Source: Echinicola strongylocentroti
GTDB lineage: Bacteria; Bacteroidota; Bacteroidia; Cytophagales; Cyclobacteriaceae
Reading direction: 5' to 3'
Length of the DNA: 64,000 nt
NCBI RefSeq assembly: GCF_003260975.1
Contig: NZ_CP030041.1
Span: forward strand, 1,907,001 to 1,971,000
Below, in pieces: positions 9,447 through 18,785 of the stretch. The position numbers were made by a program, and so were the translations under genes. Position 1 is the first letter of the stretch; every line of letters begins with the position of its first letter. Below the pieces are notes generated by a model. It had not been told where the DNA came from, did not search any database, and saw only the letters and a program-made list of their open reading frames with translations.

Positions 9447-10742
9447 ATGAAGAAAAATACCTCATACCGTTATCTCGCTCTCCTAGCAGCTGTAGGACTG
9501 GTTTCCTGTAGCAGCAGCTATAGCGCTATGCAAGGAGAAACAGATGACCTCTATTTTATGGCCTCTGATGACGCTGTAGTCACTTCTAATGCTGTAAATA
9601 ATAACACTCCTGAAAATTTCAATGATTATTCTCAGGCAAGCGCTACCAATCAGTACCAGCAAGAGAGCTTTTCTGCCAAAAATGTCAACCCAGAATATGT
9701 CGCCAAATATCAGGTTCAGAATGACACAGTACCTGATGATGATATCGTGTATTTTGATGACAATACATCCACCCAAAGCACTACAACAGATGCTGAAGGC
9801 AATGTAAATGTGTACAACAGTTTTTACGGATATAATGATCCAAACGGGTCCAGTAGTCGAAACTCTTGGACTCCATATATGTCCATGAATATGATGTACG
9901 GCCCTTGGGGAATGTCCCCTGGCTTTGGCATGGGATTCTATGATCCTTTCTGGGGTCCCGGGTATGGGTTTAGACCAGGCTTTAACATGTCCATCGGTTT
10001 TGGAATCGGTTTCGGCATGGGCGGATGGGGATATAATCCTTACAGCCCATTCTACGATCCTTTCTATGGACCTCGCTATGCTTATGGTGGTGGGTATTAC
10101 GGCGGTTACTATGGAGGAGGCTATTATGGACGTCCCATCATCGTAAACAATATCTACAACGGAGAAAGCCGTCGTATCGTCAGAGCTGCAAGAACAAGCA
10201 GAGGCAGTACCTCTCCGACCAGGGTGACCAGAAGAAGCGCTTCAGAGCCTAGCACTTCCCGTGCCATCGCTCGCAGAAGTGCTGTGAGCAGAGTAGACGG
10301 CAACAGATCCAGAAGCGATTTCAGCAGATCTGAAAACGACTATGTAAACGGAAGAAGCCGTGTAACTTCGGCATCATCAAGCAGAAGAACGACCAATTCC
10401 GCTGTTATGACCCGACCAAGTAGCTCAGAAAGATCCAGAAGTGCTTACACCCCAAGATCTTCCAGCACCCGAAGGGAAGTTTCAACTCGTCAATCAAGCA
10501 CTAATAGATCACGATCAAGCTATTCTACTCCAAGTAGAAGTAGTTCTTCTCCTTCTTATAACACCAGAAGCAGAAGCTCTTCAAGCAGTAGAACATACTC
10601 TACACCAAGTAGGACAAGATCAAACAGCAGTTATACTCCATCCAGAAGTAGCAGCAGCCGAAGCTACAGCAGCAGCTCGTCATCCAGGAGCTCAGGAGGC
10701 ACAAGCCGTAGTTCTGGAGGATCAAGAAGAGGGGGAAATTAA
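9447..10742 (+). CDS. lipoprotein with Gly/Tyr-rich and Ser/Arg-rich low-complexity regions
   Basis: The start at 9447 (431 residues) is preferred over an ATG six bases earlier because MKKNTSYRYLALLAAVGLVS leads straight to a lipobox (LVSC, Cys21). The mature protein has three parts. Residues about 22-130 are acidic and Asn/Gln-rich. Residues about 135-235 are Gly/Tyr/Phe/Met/Pro-rich (GFGMGFYDPFWGPGYGF, YGGGYYGGYYGGGYYG). From about 245 to the end it is dominated by Ser and Arg (repeated RSSSS and SRS patterns), giving a large positive charge. No enzyme domain is recognised. A surface or periplasmic protein that binds polyanions is possible but only inferred. Its Ser/Arg part is AGC/AGA/TCA codon-rich and repetitive. 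Confidence 0.85.
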   Translation: MKKNTSYRYLALLAAVGLVSCSSSYSAMQGETDDLYFMASDDAVVTSNAVNNNTPENFNDYSQASATNQYQQESFSAKNVNPEYVAKYQVQNDTVPDDDIVYFDDNTSTQSTTTDAEGNVNVYNSFYGYNDPNGSSSRNSWTPYMSMNMMYGPWGMSPGFGMGFYDPFWGPGYGFRPGFNMSIGFGIGFGMGGWGYNPYSPFYDPFYGPRYAYGGGYYGGYYGGGYYGRPIIVNNIYNGESRRIVRAARTSRGSTSPTRVTRRSASEPSTSRAIARRSAVSRVDGNRSRSDFSRSENDYVNGRSRVTSASSSRRTTNSAVMTRPSSSERSRSAYTPRSSSTRREVSTRQSSTNRSRSSYSTPSRSSSSPSYNTRSRSSSSSRTYSTPSRTRSNSSYTPSRSSSSRSYSSSSSSRSSGGTSRSSGGSRRGGN

Positions 10743-10857
10743 TTCCCCCTTTTTTTACCACTTTTTCCACTATCACCGTTAAATAATCAGAACCTTATTA
10801 GCAAATCACCGCACAGCTATCTGCATAGCTGAATGGAATCATATTAGTTAAGCGAGT

Positions 10858-12357
10858 ATGAAAAATATTAAAACAACTATTATAGGGATAGGTATTCTAC
10901 TTGGAACCTCCTCGATAACACCCGTATTAGCCCAAACCCTTGAAGACGCATTAAGGTATAGCCAGTATAATGCTACTGGTTCTGCCAGAATAATGGGAAT
11001 CGGAGGAAGCCAATTTGCCATTGGCGGGGATGTTTCCAATATCTCAGGAAACCCTGCTGGGCTTGGTTTTTTCAGAAAATCTGAATTTAGCTTTACACCG
11101 TCTTATGGTAACTGGAAGTCCACCTCCTCCTTTATGGGCCAACCTCAAGAGGACAATAAAGGCAACTTTTCACTACCCAATATTAGCATTGTAATGGCCA
11201 AGGTAAAGGATCCTCTCAACCAAGATGATTGGAGAGGACATTCCTTTGGCATCAGCTACAATAGAATTAACAATTTCAATAATACCTTTGGCTATTTTTC
11301 TGCAATTGGCAGCCCTACATCTTTACTTGATTATTATGCTGATGACTATAATATGTACGGAGAACCTGTTATCGGAGACCCCGCAGGTCTTCCTTTGGAC
11401 GTAGAACTAGTGGTAAGTGATGGGGGCTCTTTCTACCCCTCTGATTACACCTACAACCCCAATGAGGATGGATCCCCAAACTACGACAATCCTATTGCTC
11501 CATTTCAAGATGAGCTAATTAGAAACGAAGGTAACCTAAGCCAGTTCACTTTTGCCTATGGCGGAAACTACAAAAACAAACTGTTCATCGGTGGATCAAT
11601 GGGAATAACCTCTATCAATTACACCTCACGTAAAATATTCAATGAACAATTCACTGATCAAGACAATAATAACTCATTGTATTATTCCTTAGCAGAAAAC
11701 CTGCACCACAGTGGTACCGGTATCAATTTAAACCTTGGTATCATCTACAAACCAATCGACCAAATTAATATCGGTGCATCCTTCAGTTCACCTACATGGG
11801 CACGATATGAAGAGGTGTTTGACTCAGACATTTTAGCTGAATTTTATGACCTTAACGGCAATCTAGAATCAGAAGATCAGGCATATAGCAACATATATGA
11901 ATCCACCATCAATCTTACCACTCCAATGAAACTGAGCGGTGGTATGGCATTCTTTATCAACAAAAATGGTTTTATTACAGCTGATGTGGATTTCCTGAAC
12001 TATTCATCAATGAATCTTTCCTCTTCGGACTATAGATTGAATGCTGCCAATGAAGACATAGACAATACAATGGGCAATGTCTTAAACTACCGCATTGGTG
12101 GTGAATGGCGCATCAATATGTTCAGACTAAGAGCTGGTACAGCTTTATACGGCGACCCATATAAAGATTCGGAATTGGACCGCTCCAGAACCCAATATAC
12201 CGGAGGAGTAGGCGTGAAACTGGCAAAAATGTATGTGGATTTGGGCATCGTGCATAGTCAATTTGACTCATACTACACATCCTACCCAGGTGCTGAACTG
12301 ACCACTATCGACAACTCAAACACTCAAGGTCTCCTCACCCTAGGGTTTAACTTCTAA
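10858..12357 (+). CDS. OmpP1/FadL/TodX-family outer membrane protein
   Basis: This 499-residue protein has a signal peptide (MKNIKTTIIGIGILLGTSSI, cut near VLAQ) and starts its mature part with TLEDALRYSQYNATGSARIMG. The segment GGDVSNISGNPAGLGFFRKSEFS is the hallmark NPAGL region of FadL-like barrels. Alternating aromatic and polar strands run to a C-terminal aromatic residue (LLTLGFNF), as expected for Bam-inserted beta-barrels. Family members move hydrophobic compounds; Bacteroidota copies are often labelled hemin receptor without evidence. It converges on aroK and their 3' ends overlap by 11 bases. Confidence 0.9.
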   Translation: MKNIKTTIIGIGILLGTSSITPVLAQTLEDALRYSQYNATGSARIMGIGGSQFAIGGDVSNISGNPAGLGFFRKSEFSFTPSYGNWKSTSSFMGQPQEDNKGNFSLPNISIVMAKVKDPLNQDDWRGHSFGISYNRINNFNNTFGYFSAIGSPTSLLDYYADDYNMYGEPVIGDPAGLPLDVELVVSDGGSFYPSDYTYNPNEDGSPNYDNPIAPFQDELIRNEGNLSQFTFAYGGNYKNKLFIGGSMGITSINYTSRKIFNEQFTDQDNNNSLYYSLAENLHHSGTGINLNLGIIYKPIDQINIGASFSSPTWARYEEVFDSDILAEFYDLNGNLESEDQAYSNIYESTINLTTPMKLSGGMAFFINKNGFITADVDFLNYSSMNLSSSDYRLNAANEDIDNTMGNVLNYRIGGEWRINMFRLRAGTALYGDPYKDSELDRSRTQYTGGVGVKLAKMYVDLGIVHSQFDSYYTSYPGAELTTIDNSNTQGLLTLGFNF

Positions 12358-12877
12358 AAAAACTCATCAATTCCGATACCAAATGCTCAGTGGAAATATC
12401 ATCTCCGCTGAGCATTATTTTTGCCTGCTCATAATACATTTCCCTGTCCGCCAAAAGGTCCTGTAGCTTTAGCCTGATCTCCGCAGTATCCATCCCCCTA
12501 AACATTGGTCGCTTATCCGCCTCATTCTTCGTCAGTCGTAAAAGCAGCTGCCCAATGCCCACATTCAGGAATACAGAAATTCCGTGCTGGTTGATCAGTT
12601 CCATGTTTTCATTGAAACAGGGGGCGCCACCGCCTGTCGAAAGCAGAAACGAAGAATCCTTACTCAGGAGTTTTTGGATCACCTTGGTTTCCAAGCGCCG
12701 GAAATAGCCCTCCCCTTCATCCATAAAAATCTCGGGAATACTCCTACCTTCCTCCTTTACGATCTCTTCATCCAGGTCATAAAAATCAAAACCCAACTGC
12801 CTTGCGGCGGCTTTGCCCAACGTGGATTTTCCACTCCCGGGCATCCCTACCAAAACGATCTTTGCGGAATTATCCAT
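12347..12877 (-). CDS. aroK: shikimate kinase
   Basis: This kinase phosphorylates shikimate with ATP in aromatic amino acid synthesis. The 176-residue length is typical. The Walker A loop is GMPGSGKST (residues 11-19), followed by FYDLDEEIVKEEGRSIPEIF with the shikimate-binding Asp pair, then STGGGAPC (the GGG motif) and the lid region NEADKRPMFRGMD. Its start codon shares one base with the stop of the upstream DoxX gene (TAATG), so translation is probably coupled. Confidence 0.95.
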   Translation of the reverse strand: MDNSAKIVLVGMPGSGKSTLGKAAARQLGFDFYDLDEEIVKEEGRSIPEIFMDEGEGYFRRLETKVIQKLLSKDSSFLLSTGGGAPCFNENMELINQHGISVFLNVGIGQLLLRLTKNEADKRPMFRGMDTAEIRLKLQDLLADREMYYEQAKIMLSGDDISTEHLVSELMSFFRS

Positions 12878-13968
12878 TATTGACGGTAACTATTTTTTAC
12901 CTCCTCTATACCGGGAGCATTGTTAATATGATATTTCTTCAGCACGGTGCCGTCTTTTAGCAGCACTACCCCCGGGTTAGAGCGGATGATGGTCTTGAGC
13001 ACTGTGGCATCACCAAAATAATAAGGCACATCCCAGTCTCGACCAGCGATGACCTGCTCTATTTCCTCTGCAGCCATCGCAGTGACAATCACCGTTTCGA
13101 CCCCTTCGACATCCATGATGACATCCAAGTTGCCTAGCTTATCCGCATCCATCTTATCATAACTGCTGATCAAAATCAGCAATTTGTTCCCTTCCAAAAT
13201 CCCCTCGGTAAAGTCCCCTTCGTCATTCCATATACCAAAATCAGCTATCTTCGGCAGTGCATCGGGGTTCTTCAGCTGCATGTCCACAAACTCATAACTC
13301 TCATCGGAAGGATACTCATCCAAGACCACCTCTTCGCCGTTCTTTTTCATAACATAGCGGTACTCCAATGCACCGGATGGCTGCATGGCGTCTGGGATAT
13401 TAACACCTTCCTTATACGCTCTAAAATCAATAAAAGGCAAATTGCGAATGGCCAAAACCGAGAGAACAAGACATGCCAACGCACTTCCCCCTACCAAAAT
13501 GGAGGTGAATTTTGAGGTATTGTTTGGTAAGTCTTTTCGCAAAACAAACAACACGCCGATCATTATTACCAAGACAATATCCTTGTAAAAGCTCTGCCAA
13601 GGAGTGAGCTTAATGGCATCACCAAAACAACCACAATCGGTCACCTTGTTAAAATAGGCCGAATAAAAAGTCAAAAACGTAAAAAAGAGGATCAGTACCA
13701 ATAATAGGCTTACGGTAAGGTTCTTCTTGTAATTTAAAAGCAACATAATGCCCAAAACCACTTCAAGGACGATCAGAAAAACGGATAGCTCTAGCGAAAA
13801 TGGTTTAAACACCTCAAAGAACGAGGCAATATCATTCGAAAACACTTCAAAGTATTCTTCAAGCTTGATGGAAGTTCCCACCGGATCGTTTACTTTGATC
13901 AGTCCTGAAAAAATAAAAAGCCCCCCAACCAAAAGTCTGAACAGGGTCAATAAGATTTTTTTAAGCAT
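12877..13968 (-). CDS. BT_3928-type DoxX membrane protein with thioredoxin-like end
   Basis: This 363-residue protein begins with a DoxX-like membrane bundle. Hydrophobic segments lie at about residues 5-22, 55-76, 84-106, 125-145 and 155-175, with LVGGLFIFSGLIKVNDPVGT at the start and DCGCFGDAI in an outer loop. The C-terminal part from about 235 (DFGIWNDEGDFTEGILEGNK, VPYYFGDATVLKTIIRSNPG) resembles a thioredoxin fold without a CxxC motif. Such proteins are conserved in Bacteroidota under the name BT_3928 family; the function is unknown. It overlaps DUF1599 by 8 bases and aroK by 1, so the three form an operon. Confidence 0.88.
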   Translation of the reverse strand: MLKKILLTLFRLLVGGLFIFSGLIKVNDPVGTSIKLEEYFEVFSNDIASFFEVFKPFSLELSVFLIVLEVVLGIMLLLNYKKNLTVSLLLVLILFFTFLTFYSAYFNKVTDCGCFGDAIKLTPWQSFYKDIVLVIMIGVLFVLRKDLPNNTSKFTSILVGGSALACLVLSVLAIRNLPFIDFRAYKEGVNIPDAMQPSGALEYRYVMKKNGEEVVLDEYPSDESYEFVDMQLKNPDALPKIADFGIWNDEGDFTEGILEGNKLLILISSYDKMDADKLGNLDVIMDVEGVETVIVTAMAAEEIEQVIAGRDWDVPYYFGDATVLKTIIRSNPGVVLLKDGTVLKKYHINNAPGIEEVKNSYRQ

Positions 13969-14512
13969 GCTCTTGTTCGTTTAACTTAATGAGACAAAAT
14001 ATGGCATAATTGATCATGTCCTGATAATTGGCATCTACCCCTTCTGAAGCAAGGGTTTTACCACTGTTGTCCTCTATTTGTTTTACACGGTACAGTTTCA
14101 TCAAAATGATATCCGTCATAGAGGACACTCGCATATCACGCCAAGCTTCTCCATAGTCATGGTTCTTATTTTCCAGCAGTCCTCTGGTAGCGTCCACCCA
14201 CTTGTCATACAGCGGCTCCAACTCCTCATACCCCAATTCCAACCGCTCATCATTTTTCAAATCCAGTTGGATCAGGGCGATCAGGCAATAATTGATAATG
14301 CCTATAAATTCATCCTGCACTGGATCCTGTACCCGCTGAGTGCCTTTATCTTGGATAGAACGAATACGCTGGGCCTTGATAAAAATCTGATCCGTAATGG
14401 ACGGTAAGCGCAACACTCTCCAAGCCGTCCCATAATCGACGGTTTTCTTCTTAAAAAGTTCTTTACAAAGGGCAATAACTTGATTATATTCGCTAACAGT
14501 TTGCGTTTTCAA
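13961..14512 (-). CDS. DUF1599 family protein
   Basis: Two tandem copies of the DUF1599 unit are visible. Copy one has KKKTVDYGTAWRVLRLPSIT and QIFIKAQRIRSI; copy two has NKNHDYGEAWRDMRVSSMT and IILMKLYRVKQI. The frame stays open to an ATG at 14593, but that would run over the folP start. The TTG at 14512 (then KTQTVSEYNQVIALCKELF) matches where family members begin and gives 183 residues, so it is preferred; this is inference. The repeated DYG-AWR motif and all-helical look recall the MazG/NTP-pyrophosphatase style, but no activity is established. It is first of the DUF1599-DoxX-aroK operon. Confidence 0.8.
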   Translation of the reverse strand: MKTQTVSEYNQVIALCKELFKKKTVDYGTAWRVLRLPSITDQIFIKAQRIRSIQDKGTQRVQDPVQDEFIGIINYCLIALIQLDLKNDERLELGYEELEPLYDKWVDATRGLLENKNHDYGEAWRDMRVSSMTDIILMKLYRVKQIEDNSGKTLASEGVDANYQDMINYAIFCLIKLNEQEHA

Positions 14513-14520
14513 AGCAATGA

Positions 14521-15414
14521 TTGATTTTAATGAAAGATACTCCGAACTCCTCTTCAGAAACCGAAGATAAATTATTTCCCCCAAAAATAACACTCCAAGT
14601 AAAAGGAAAGCTCATTCAATTGGATGATCCCTGCGTAATGGGCATTCTCAACGTGACTCCTGATTCATTTTTTGCCGCCAGCAGAGTTACGGACAATGGC
14701 TCCCTACTTATCGATCAAGCCGAAAACATGATCCGAGAAGGAGCGGCCATACTTGACCTAGGAGGATACAGCAGCCGACCAGGTGCTGCCAATGTAAGCA
14801 CCGAAGATGAAATACAACGCATCATTCCAGCAGTAAAACGACTAAAAAAGCACTTCCCTGACACCTTGCTTTCTATCGACACGTTCAGACACGAAGTAGC
14901 CAAGGAGGCATTTGCAGAAGGTGCTGACATCATCAATGATATTTCAGGTGGAGAACTGGACAGTGCCATGATCCCTACTGTCGGAAAGCTCAATATCCCT
15001 TATATCTGTATGCACATGAGGGGAAACCCTGAAACCATGCAGGCCCAAACTGAGTATAATGACATAGAAAGAGAAATTTTATTTTTTTTTAACGAAAAAT
15101 TGAACCAATGTCATAAAGCTGGCATTAAAGATGTAATAATAGACCCAGGATTTGGCTTTGCTAAAACTTTAGCGCAAAATTATAGGATTCTTAAAAATTT
15201 ATCTTATTTTAAGACTATAAAAAGCCCTATATTAGCTGGTGTCTCCAGAAAATCTATGATTTACAAAACTTTGGGCGTATCGCCCGAGGAGGCACTCAAC
15301 GGGACAACGGCCCTCAATATGGCCGCACTCCTTAATGGAGCAAAAATATTAAGAGTACACGACGTAAAAGAAGCTAGTGAAACCATAAAATTATATAAAC
15401 AACTTTACCCTTGA
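14521..15414 (+). CDS. folP: dihydropteroate synthase
   Basis: This enzyme condenses p-aminobenzoate with dihydropterin pyrophosphate in folate synthesis. At 297 residues it carries the family signatures MGILNVTPDSFF, AAILDLGGYSSRPGA, LLSIDTFRHEVAKEA, INDISGG, ICMHMRGNPETMQ, IIDPGFGFAKTLAQNY and AGVSRKSMI. The usual GGESTRPG is GGYSSRPG here. The start codon is only 8 bases from the proposed divergent DUF1599 start, so its promoter must lie inside that gene. It ends in TTGA, overlapping the cdaA start by four bases. Confidence 0.96.
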   Translation: MILMKDTPNSSSETEDKLFPPKITLQVKGKLIQLDDPCVMGILNVTPDSFFAASRVTDNGSLLIDQAENMIREGAAILDLGGYSSRPGAANVSTEDEIQRIIPAVKRLKKHFPDTLLSIDTFRHEVAKEAFAEGADIINDISGGELDSAMIPTVGKLNIPYICMHMRGNPETMQAQTEYNDIEREILFFFNEKLNQCHKAGIKDVIIDPGFGFAKTLAQNYRILKNLSYFKTIKSPILAGVSRKSMIYKTLGVSPEEALNGTTALNMAALLNGAKILRVHDVKEASETIKLYKQLYP

Positions 15415-16277
15415 ATCTACTTTTCAAAATAGGATTTTTAGACATTTCCATCGTCAATATTATAGATATCACCTTGGTGAGCATCCTGATTTATCAGGTC
15501 TATAAATTGATGCGTGGCAGTGTGGCCATAAAAATCTTTCTAGGGTTCTTGTCCATTTACTTGGTCTACTTGGTGGTCAATGCTGCCAGAATGGAGCTGC
15601 TTTCCAGCATATTGGGCCAGTTTATGGGAGTAGGTGTTATTGCGGCGATCATTCTCTTTGCTCCTGAAATCCGAAAGTTCCTTTTGATTATCGGCAGAAG
15701 TTCTATCCTATCCAATGAAAACGTCCTTCAAGAGCTCCTTTTTTGGAGAAAAAAGGAAACCAACGCCTTCAATATCACACCGATTATCGAAGCCTGTAAA
15801 TCCCTCTCCGGAACCAGCACGGGAGCGCTTATGGTTATTTCCAGAAATACCGAACTAAAATTTTACGCTGAAAGCGGAGACCTCATAGATGCCATTGTTT
15901 CCAAAAGGCTTCTCATCAGCATCTTCAACAAGTACAGTCCACTCCACGACGGGGCAGTCATCTTATACAATGGTAAGGTAAAAGCAGCACGATGCATCTT
16001 ACCCGTGACCGAAAAGGAAGTGCCTGCCAAATTTGGTCTGCGCCACCGTGCCGCAATAGGCATGTCCGAGGCCACCGACACGCTGGTATTGATCGTATCG
16101 GAAGAAACCGGCCAGGTATCCATGGCCAAAAATGGCAACATCCTCCACAACCTCTCCTTCCAAGAGGTACGTGAAATGCTTAATAATTACCTTACAGGAG
16201 TGGATATTGATGAAAAATTTGAACTGATCAATTCCTTCGAAAACAAAAAATTCAAACAACGACCAGCTGAAGCGTAA
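15411..16277 (+). CDS. cdaA: diadenylate cyclase CdaA
   Basis: CdaA makes cyclic di-AMP from two ATP. The 288-residue protein starts at a TTG that overlaps the folP stop (TTGA); no in-frame ATG lies before the first membrane segment. Three N-terminal transmembrane helices (about residues 10-30, 35-53 and 60-83) precede the DAC domain. This contains the catalytic DGA motif in SPLHDGAVILYNGKV and the RHR motif in FGLRHRAAIGMSE. The folP-cdaA order is conserved in Bacteroidota. Cyclic di-AMP usually controls potassium and turgor. Confidence 0.95.
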   Translation: MNLLFKIGFLDISIVNIIDITLVSILIYQVYKLMRGSVAIKIFLGFLSIYLVYLVVNAARMELLSSILGQFMGVGVIAAIILFAPEIRKFLLIIGRSSILSNENVLQELLFWRKKETNAFNITPIIEACKSLSGTSTGALMVISRNTELKFYAESGDLIDAIVSKRLLISIFNKYSPLHDGAVILYNGKVKAARCILPVTEKEVPAKFGLRHRAAIGMSEATDTLVLIVSEETGQVSMAKNGNILHNLSFQEVREMLNNYLTGVDIDEKFELINSFENKKFKQRPAEA

Positions 16278-16286
16278 GGCGAAACT

Positions 16287-16325
16287 ATCATCCGTACCAT
16301 GACACCGAACCATGGTACGGATGAT
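16287..16325. terminator. hairpin between converging cdaA and kbl
   Basis: ATCATCCGTACCATG (16287-16301) pairs perfectly over 15 bases with 16311-16325 across a 9-base loop. No T-tract follows on either strand, so it may act as a transcript-end hairpin rather than a classical terminator. Confidence 0.6.
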
Positions 16326-16367
16326 CCCACAGGCACTAAAGCCATTAAAAACTTGCTAATGCCCTCT

Positions 16368-17561
16368 TCAGATCACACCTAATTCCTTGCCTACTTCAGT
16401 AAAGGCATCAATGGCAGCATCCAAGTGCTCCCTATCGTGGGCAGCAGAAATCTGCACACGGATCCTTGCCTGGCCTTTTGGCACCACAGGAAAGTAAAAA
16501 CCTATAACATACACCCCTCGCTCAAGTAGCTTCTCTGCCATTTGCTGGGACAGCACTGCATCATATAGCATGATCGGAACGATCGGGTGGACACCGGGCT
16601 TAATGTCAAATCCGGCTTCGGTCATTTTCTCCCTGAAATAAGTGGTATTCTCCTCTAGCTTATCCCGAAGTTCGGTGGTTTCTGATAATAGATCAAAAAC
16701 TGCAATAGAGGCACCTGTAATGGCAGGAGCAAGGGTATTGGAGAAAAGATATGGTCGTGAACGCTGACGCAGAATATCTATAATTTCCTTTCTTCCGGAG
16801 GTGAACCCTCCTGAGGCACCTCCAAGTGCTTTTCCTAAGGTACCGGTAATAATATCCATTTTGCCCATCACGCCTTTCAACTCGTGTACACCGCGGCCAG
16901 TCTTTCCGATAAACCCTGTCGAATGACATTCATCGGACATCACCAAAGCACCATACTTCTCTGCTAATTCTACAATTTTATCCATTTGGGCGATGGTACC
17001 ATCCATGGAAAAAGCCCCATCCGTTACAATGATTTTTTGCTTGGCCCCTTTTTCATTGGCGTCTTTCAGCTGAGCTTCCAAGTCCTCCATATCATTGTGC
17101 TTGTAGCGGAACCTCATTGCTTTGCAAAGGCGCACGCCGTCAATGATAGAAGCGTGGTTTAGGGCATCAGAGATAATCGCATCTTCAGCCCCCAATATAG
17201 GCTCAAAAACACCTCCGTTGGCATCAAAAGCTGCCGCGTAAAGGATCGTATCTTCTGTGCCCAAAAATTCGCTAATCTTCTTTTCCAACTCCTTATGGAT
17301 ATCTTGGGTCCCACATATAAACCTAACCGACGACATTCCGTAGCCGTGTGTATCTATCGCCTTCTTGGCTGCATCAATTACCTTGGGATGACTGGACAGC
17401 CCCAGGTAGTTATTGGCGCAAAAATTCAAGACCTTTTTCCCTCCCTCGGTGGTAATTTCTGCAGCTTGGGGGGAAGTTATGACACGCTCAGTTTTATATA
17501 AACCCGCATCACTTATTTCTTTCAATTCCTTTTCCAACTTTGGTTTTAAACTTTCGTACAT
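16368..17561 (-). CDS. kbl: glycine C-acetyltransferase (2-amino-3-ketobutyrate CoA ligase)
   Basis: This PLP enzyme splits 2-amino-3-oxobutyrate with CoA into glycine and acetyl-CoA. The 397-residue protein shows the alpha-oxoamine synthase pattern: [69 protein letters not shown], and the PLP lysine in [17 protein letters not shown]. The divergent gene at 17822 encodes threonine dehydrogenase, which makes its unstable substrate, so the two form a complete threonine degradation route. The 260-base gap holds both promoters and a hairpin. Confidence 0.96.
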   Translation of the reverse strand: MYESLKPKLEKELKEISDAGLYKTERVITSPQAAEITTEGGKKVLNFCANNYLGLSSHPKVIDAAKKAIDTHGYGMSSVRFICGTQDIHKELEKKISEFLGTEDTILYAAAFDANGGVFEPILGAEDAIISDALNHASIIDGVRLCKAMRFRYKHNDMEDLEAQLKDANEKGAKQKIIVTDGAFSMDGTIAQMDKIVELAEKYGALVMSDECHSTGFIGKTGRGVHELKGVMGKMDIITGTLGKALGGASGGFTSGRKEIIDILRQRSRPYLFSNTLAPAITGASIAVFDLLSETTELRDKLEENTTYFREKMTEAGFDIKPGVHPIVPIMLYDAVLSQQMAEKLLERGVYVIGFYFPVVPKGQARIRVQISAAHDREHLDAAIDAFTEVGKELGVI

Positions 17562-17783
17562 GATATATTTGGATTTAATTTTGTATTATTGTAACTGAAA
17601 AACTTTCATATAAAAGTAGTTTAAAATATTTACAATCGGTAAAATTGAATTTATTAATTTTACGTAAGATCGGACTGTACTTTAAGCCACGTAAAGAGAG
17701 CCTAGAATACGTAAAAATCAGTTTCTGGCCACAGAAGAAAGGTTAACGTCTATTCCGAAGCAATATAAACCCTAAACATAAAA

Positions 17784-17812
17784 AAGCCCTTGTCTCCACA
17801 AGGACAAGGCTT
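17784..17812. other. hairpin in the leader of the threonine dehydrogenase gene
   Basis: AAGCCCTTGTC (17784-17794) pairs with GACAAGGCTT (17803-17812) with one bulged C, nine bases before the start codon. An alternative inner stem, CTTGT/ACAAG (17789-17802), would compete with it. An A-run on the left gives a T-run only on the minus strand, so as a terminator it would stop minus-strand transcription, although no minus-strand gene is seen entering it. Confidence 0.5.
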
Positions 17813-17821
17813 ATAGAGATT

Positions 17822-18778
17822 ATGGAAACAATTCTTATCACTGGAGCCGCAGGACAACTAGGCTCCGAACTGACTTTGGCACTTGCCAACATGTATGGAG
17901 GTGATCGCATCATTGCCACAGACATCAATGAAGCCTCTTCCTATAAATTTGACTATTGCCGCTTTATGCCACTGGACGTTATGGACAAAGGCAGGATAGC
18001 AGATATTGTCAAAACCGAAAAAGTAACACAAATCTACCATTTGGCAGCCATCCTTTCGGCCACCAGTGAGAAGAATCCGCTTTTTGCCTGGGACCTGAAC
18101 ATGGAAAGCCTCCTATCCATTCTGGAAATAGCCAAAGAGGAAAAGCTCAACAAGATTTACTGGCCATCATCGATTGCTGTTTTTGGCCCGAATACACCGA
18201 TGCAGAACACTCCTCAAGACTGCATTATGGACCCAAACACCGTTTACGGCATCTCCAAACAAGCCGGAGAAAGATGGTGTGCTTACTATTTTGAAAAATA
18301 TGGCGTAGACGTCAGGAGCTTACGTTACCCGGGCCTTATTGGCTATAAGTCCATGCCTGGTGGTGGCACAACCGATTACGCAGTGGACATCTTCCATAAA
18401 GCCATCTATGGCGAGCACTTTGAGTGTTTTCTGAAAGAAGACACTTACCTGCCCATGATGTATATGGACGATGCTATCAAGGCCACCCTTGACCTCATGC
18501 ATGCACCAGCAGACCAAATCAGCATACGCTCTAGTTACAACCTCGGAGGAATTAGCTTTTCTCCTAAGGACATCTATGAATGTGTCAAACAACACTACCC
18601 GGACTTTACCATCTCCTATAGTCCTGATTTTAGGCAACAAATTGCGGACACATGGCCTGACAGTATTGATGACAGTGCTGCCCATAATGACTGGGGCTGG
18701 CAACATTCCTTTGGATTGGAAGAAATGACTAAAGATATTTTGGCTAACTTACCGGCTTATTTGGTAAACCTAAAATAA
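17822..18778 (+). CDS. tdh: SDR-type L-threonine 3-dehydrogenase
   Basis: This 318-residue protein belongs to the extended short-chain dehydrogenases, close to UDP-galactose epimerases. It has the NAD motif ITGAAGQLGSEL, HLAAILSATSEKNPLFAWD, WPSSIAVFGP and the catalytic Tyr/Lys in TVYGISKQAGERW, followed by LRYPGLIGY and the specific DTYLPMMYMDDAIKATLDLM. These match the NAD-dependent threonine dehydrogenases of the SDR group, which are unrelated to the zinc MDR type of E. coli. The divergent kbl neighbour supports the assignment strongly. The NlpE-like lipoprotein gene starts 7 bases downstream. Confidence 0.92.
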   Translation: METILITGAAGQLGSELTLALANMYGGDRIIATDINEASSYKFDYCRFMPLDVMDKGRIADIVKTEKVTQIYHLAAILSATSEKNPLFAWDLNMESLLSILEIAKEEKLNKIYWPSSIAVFGPNTPMQNTPQDCIMDPNTVYGISKQAGERWCAYYFEKYGVDVRSLRYPGLIGYKSMPGGGTTDYAVDIFHKAIYGEHFECFLKEDTYLPMMYMDDAIKATLDLMHAPADQISIRSSYNLGGISFSPKDIYECVKQHYPDFTISYSPDFRQQIADTWPDSIDDSAAHNDWGWQHSFGLEEMTKDILANLPAYLVNLK

Positions 18779-18785
18779 AGTATAA

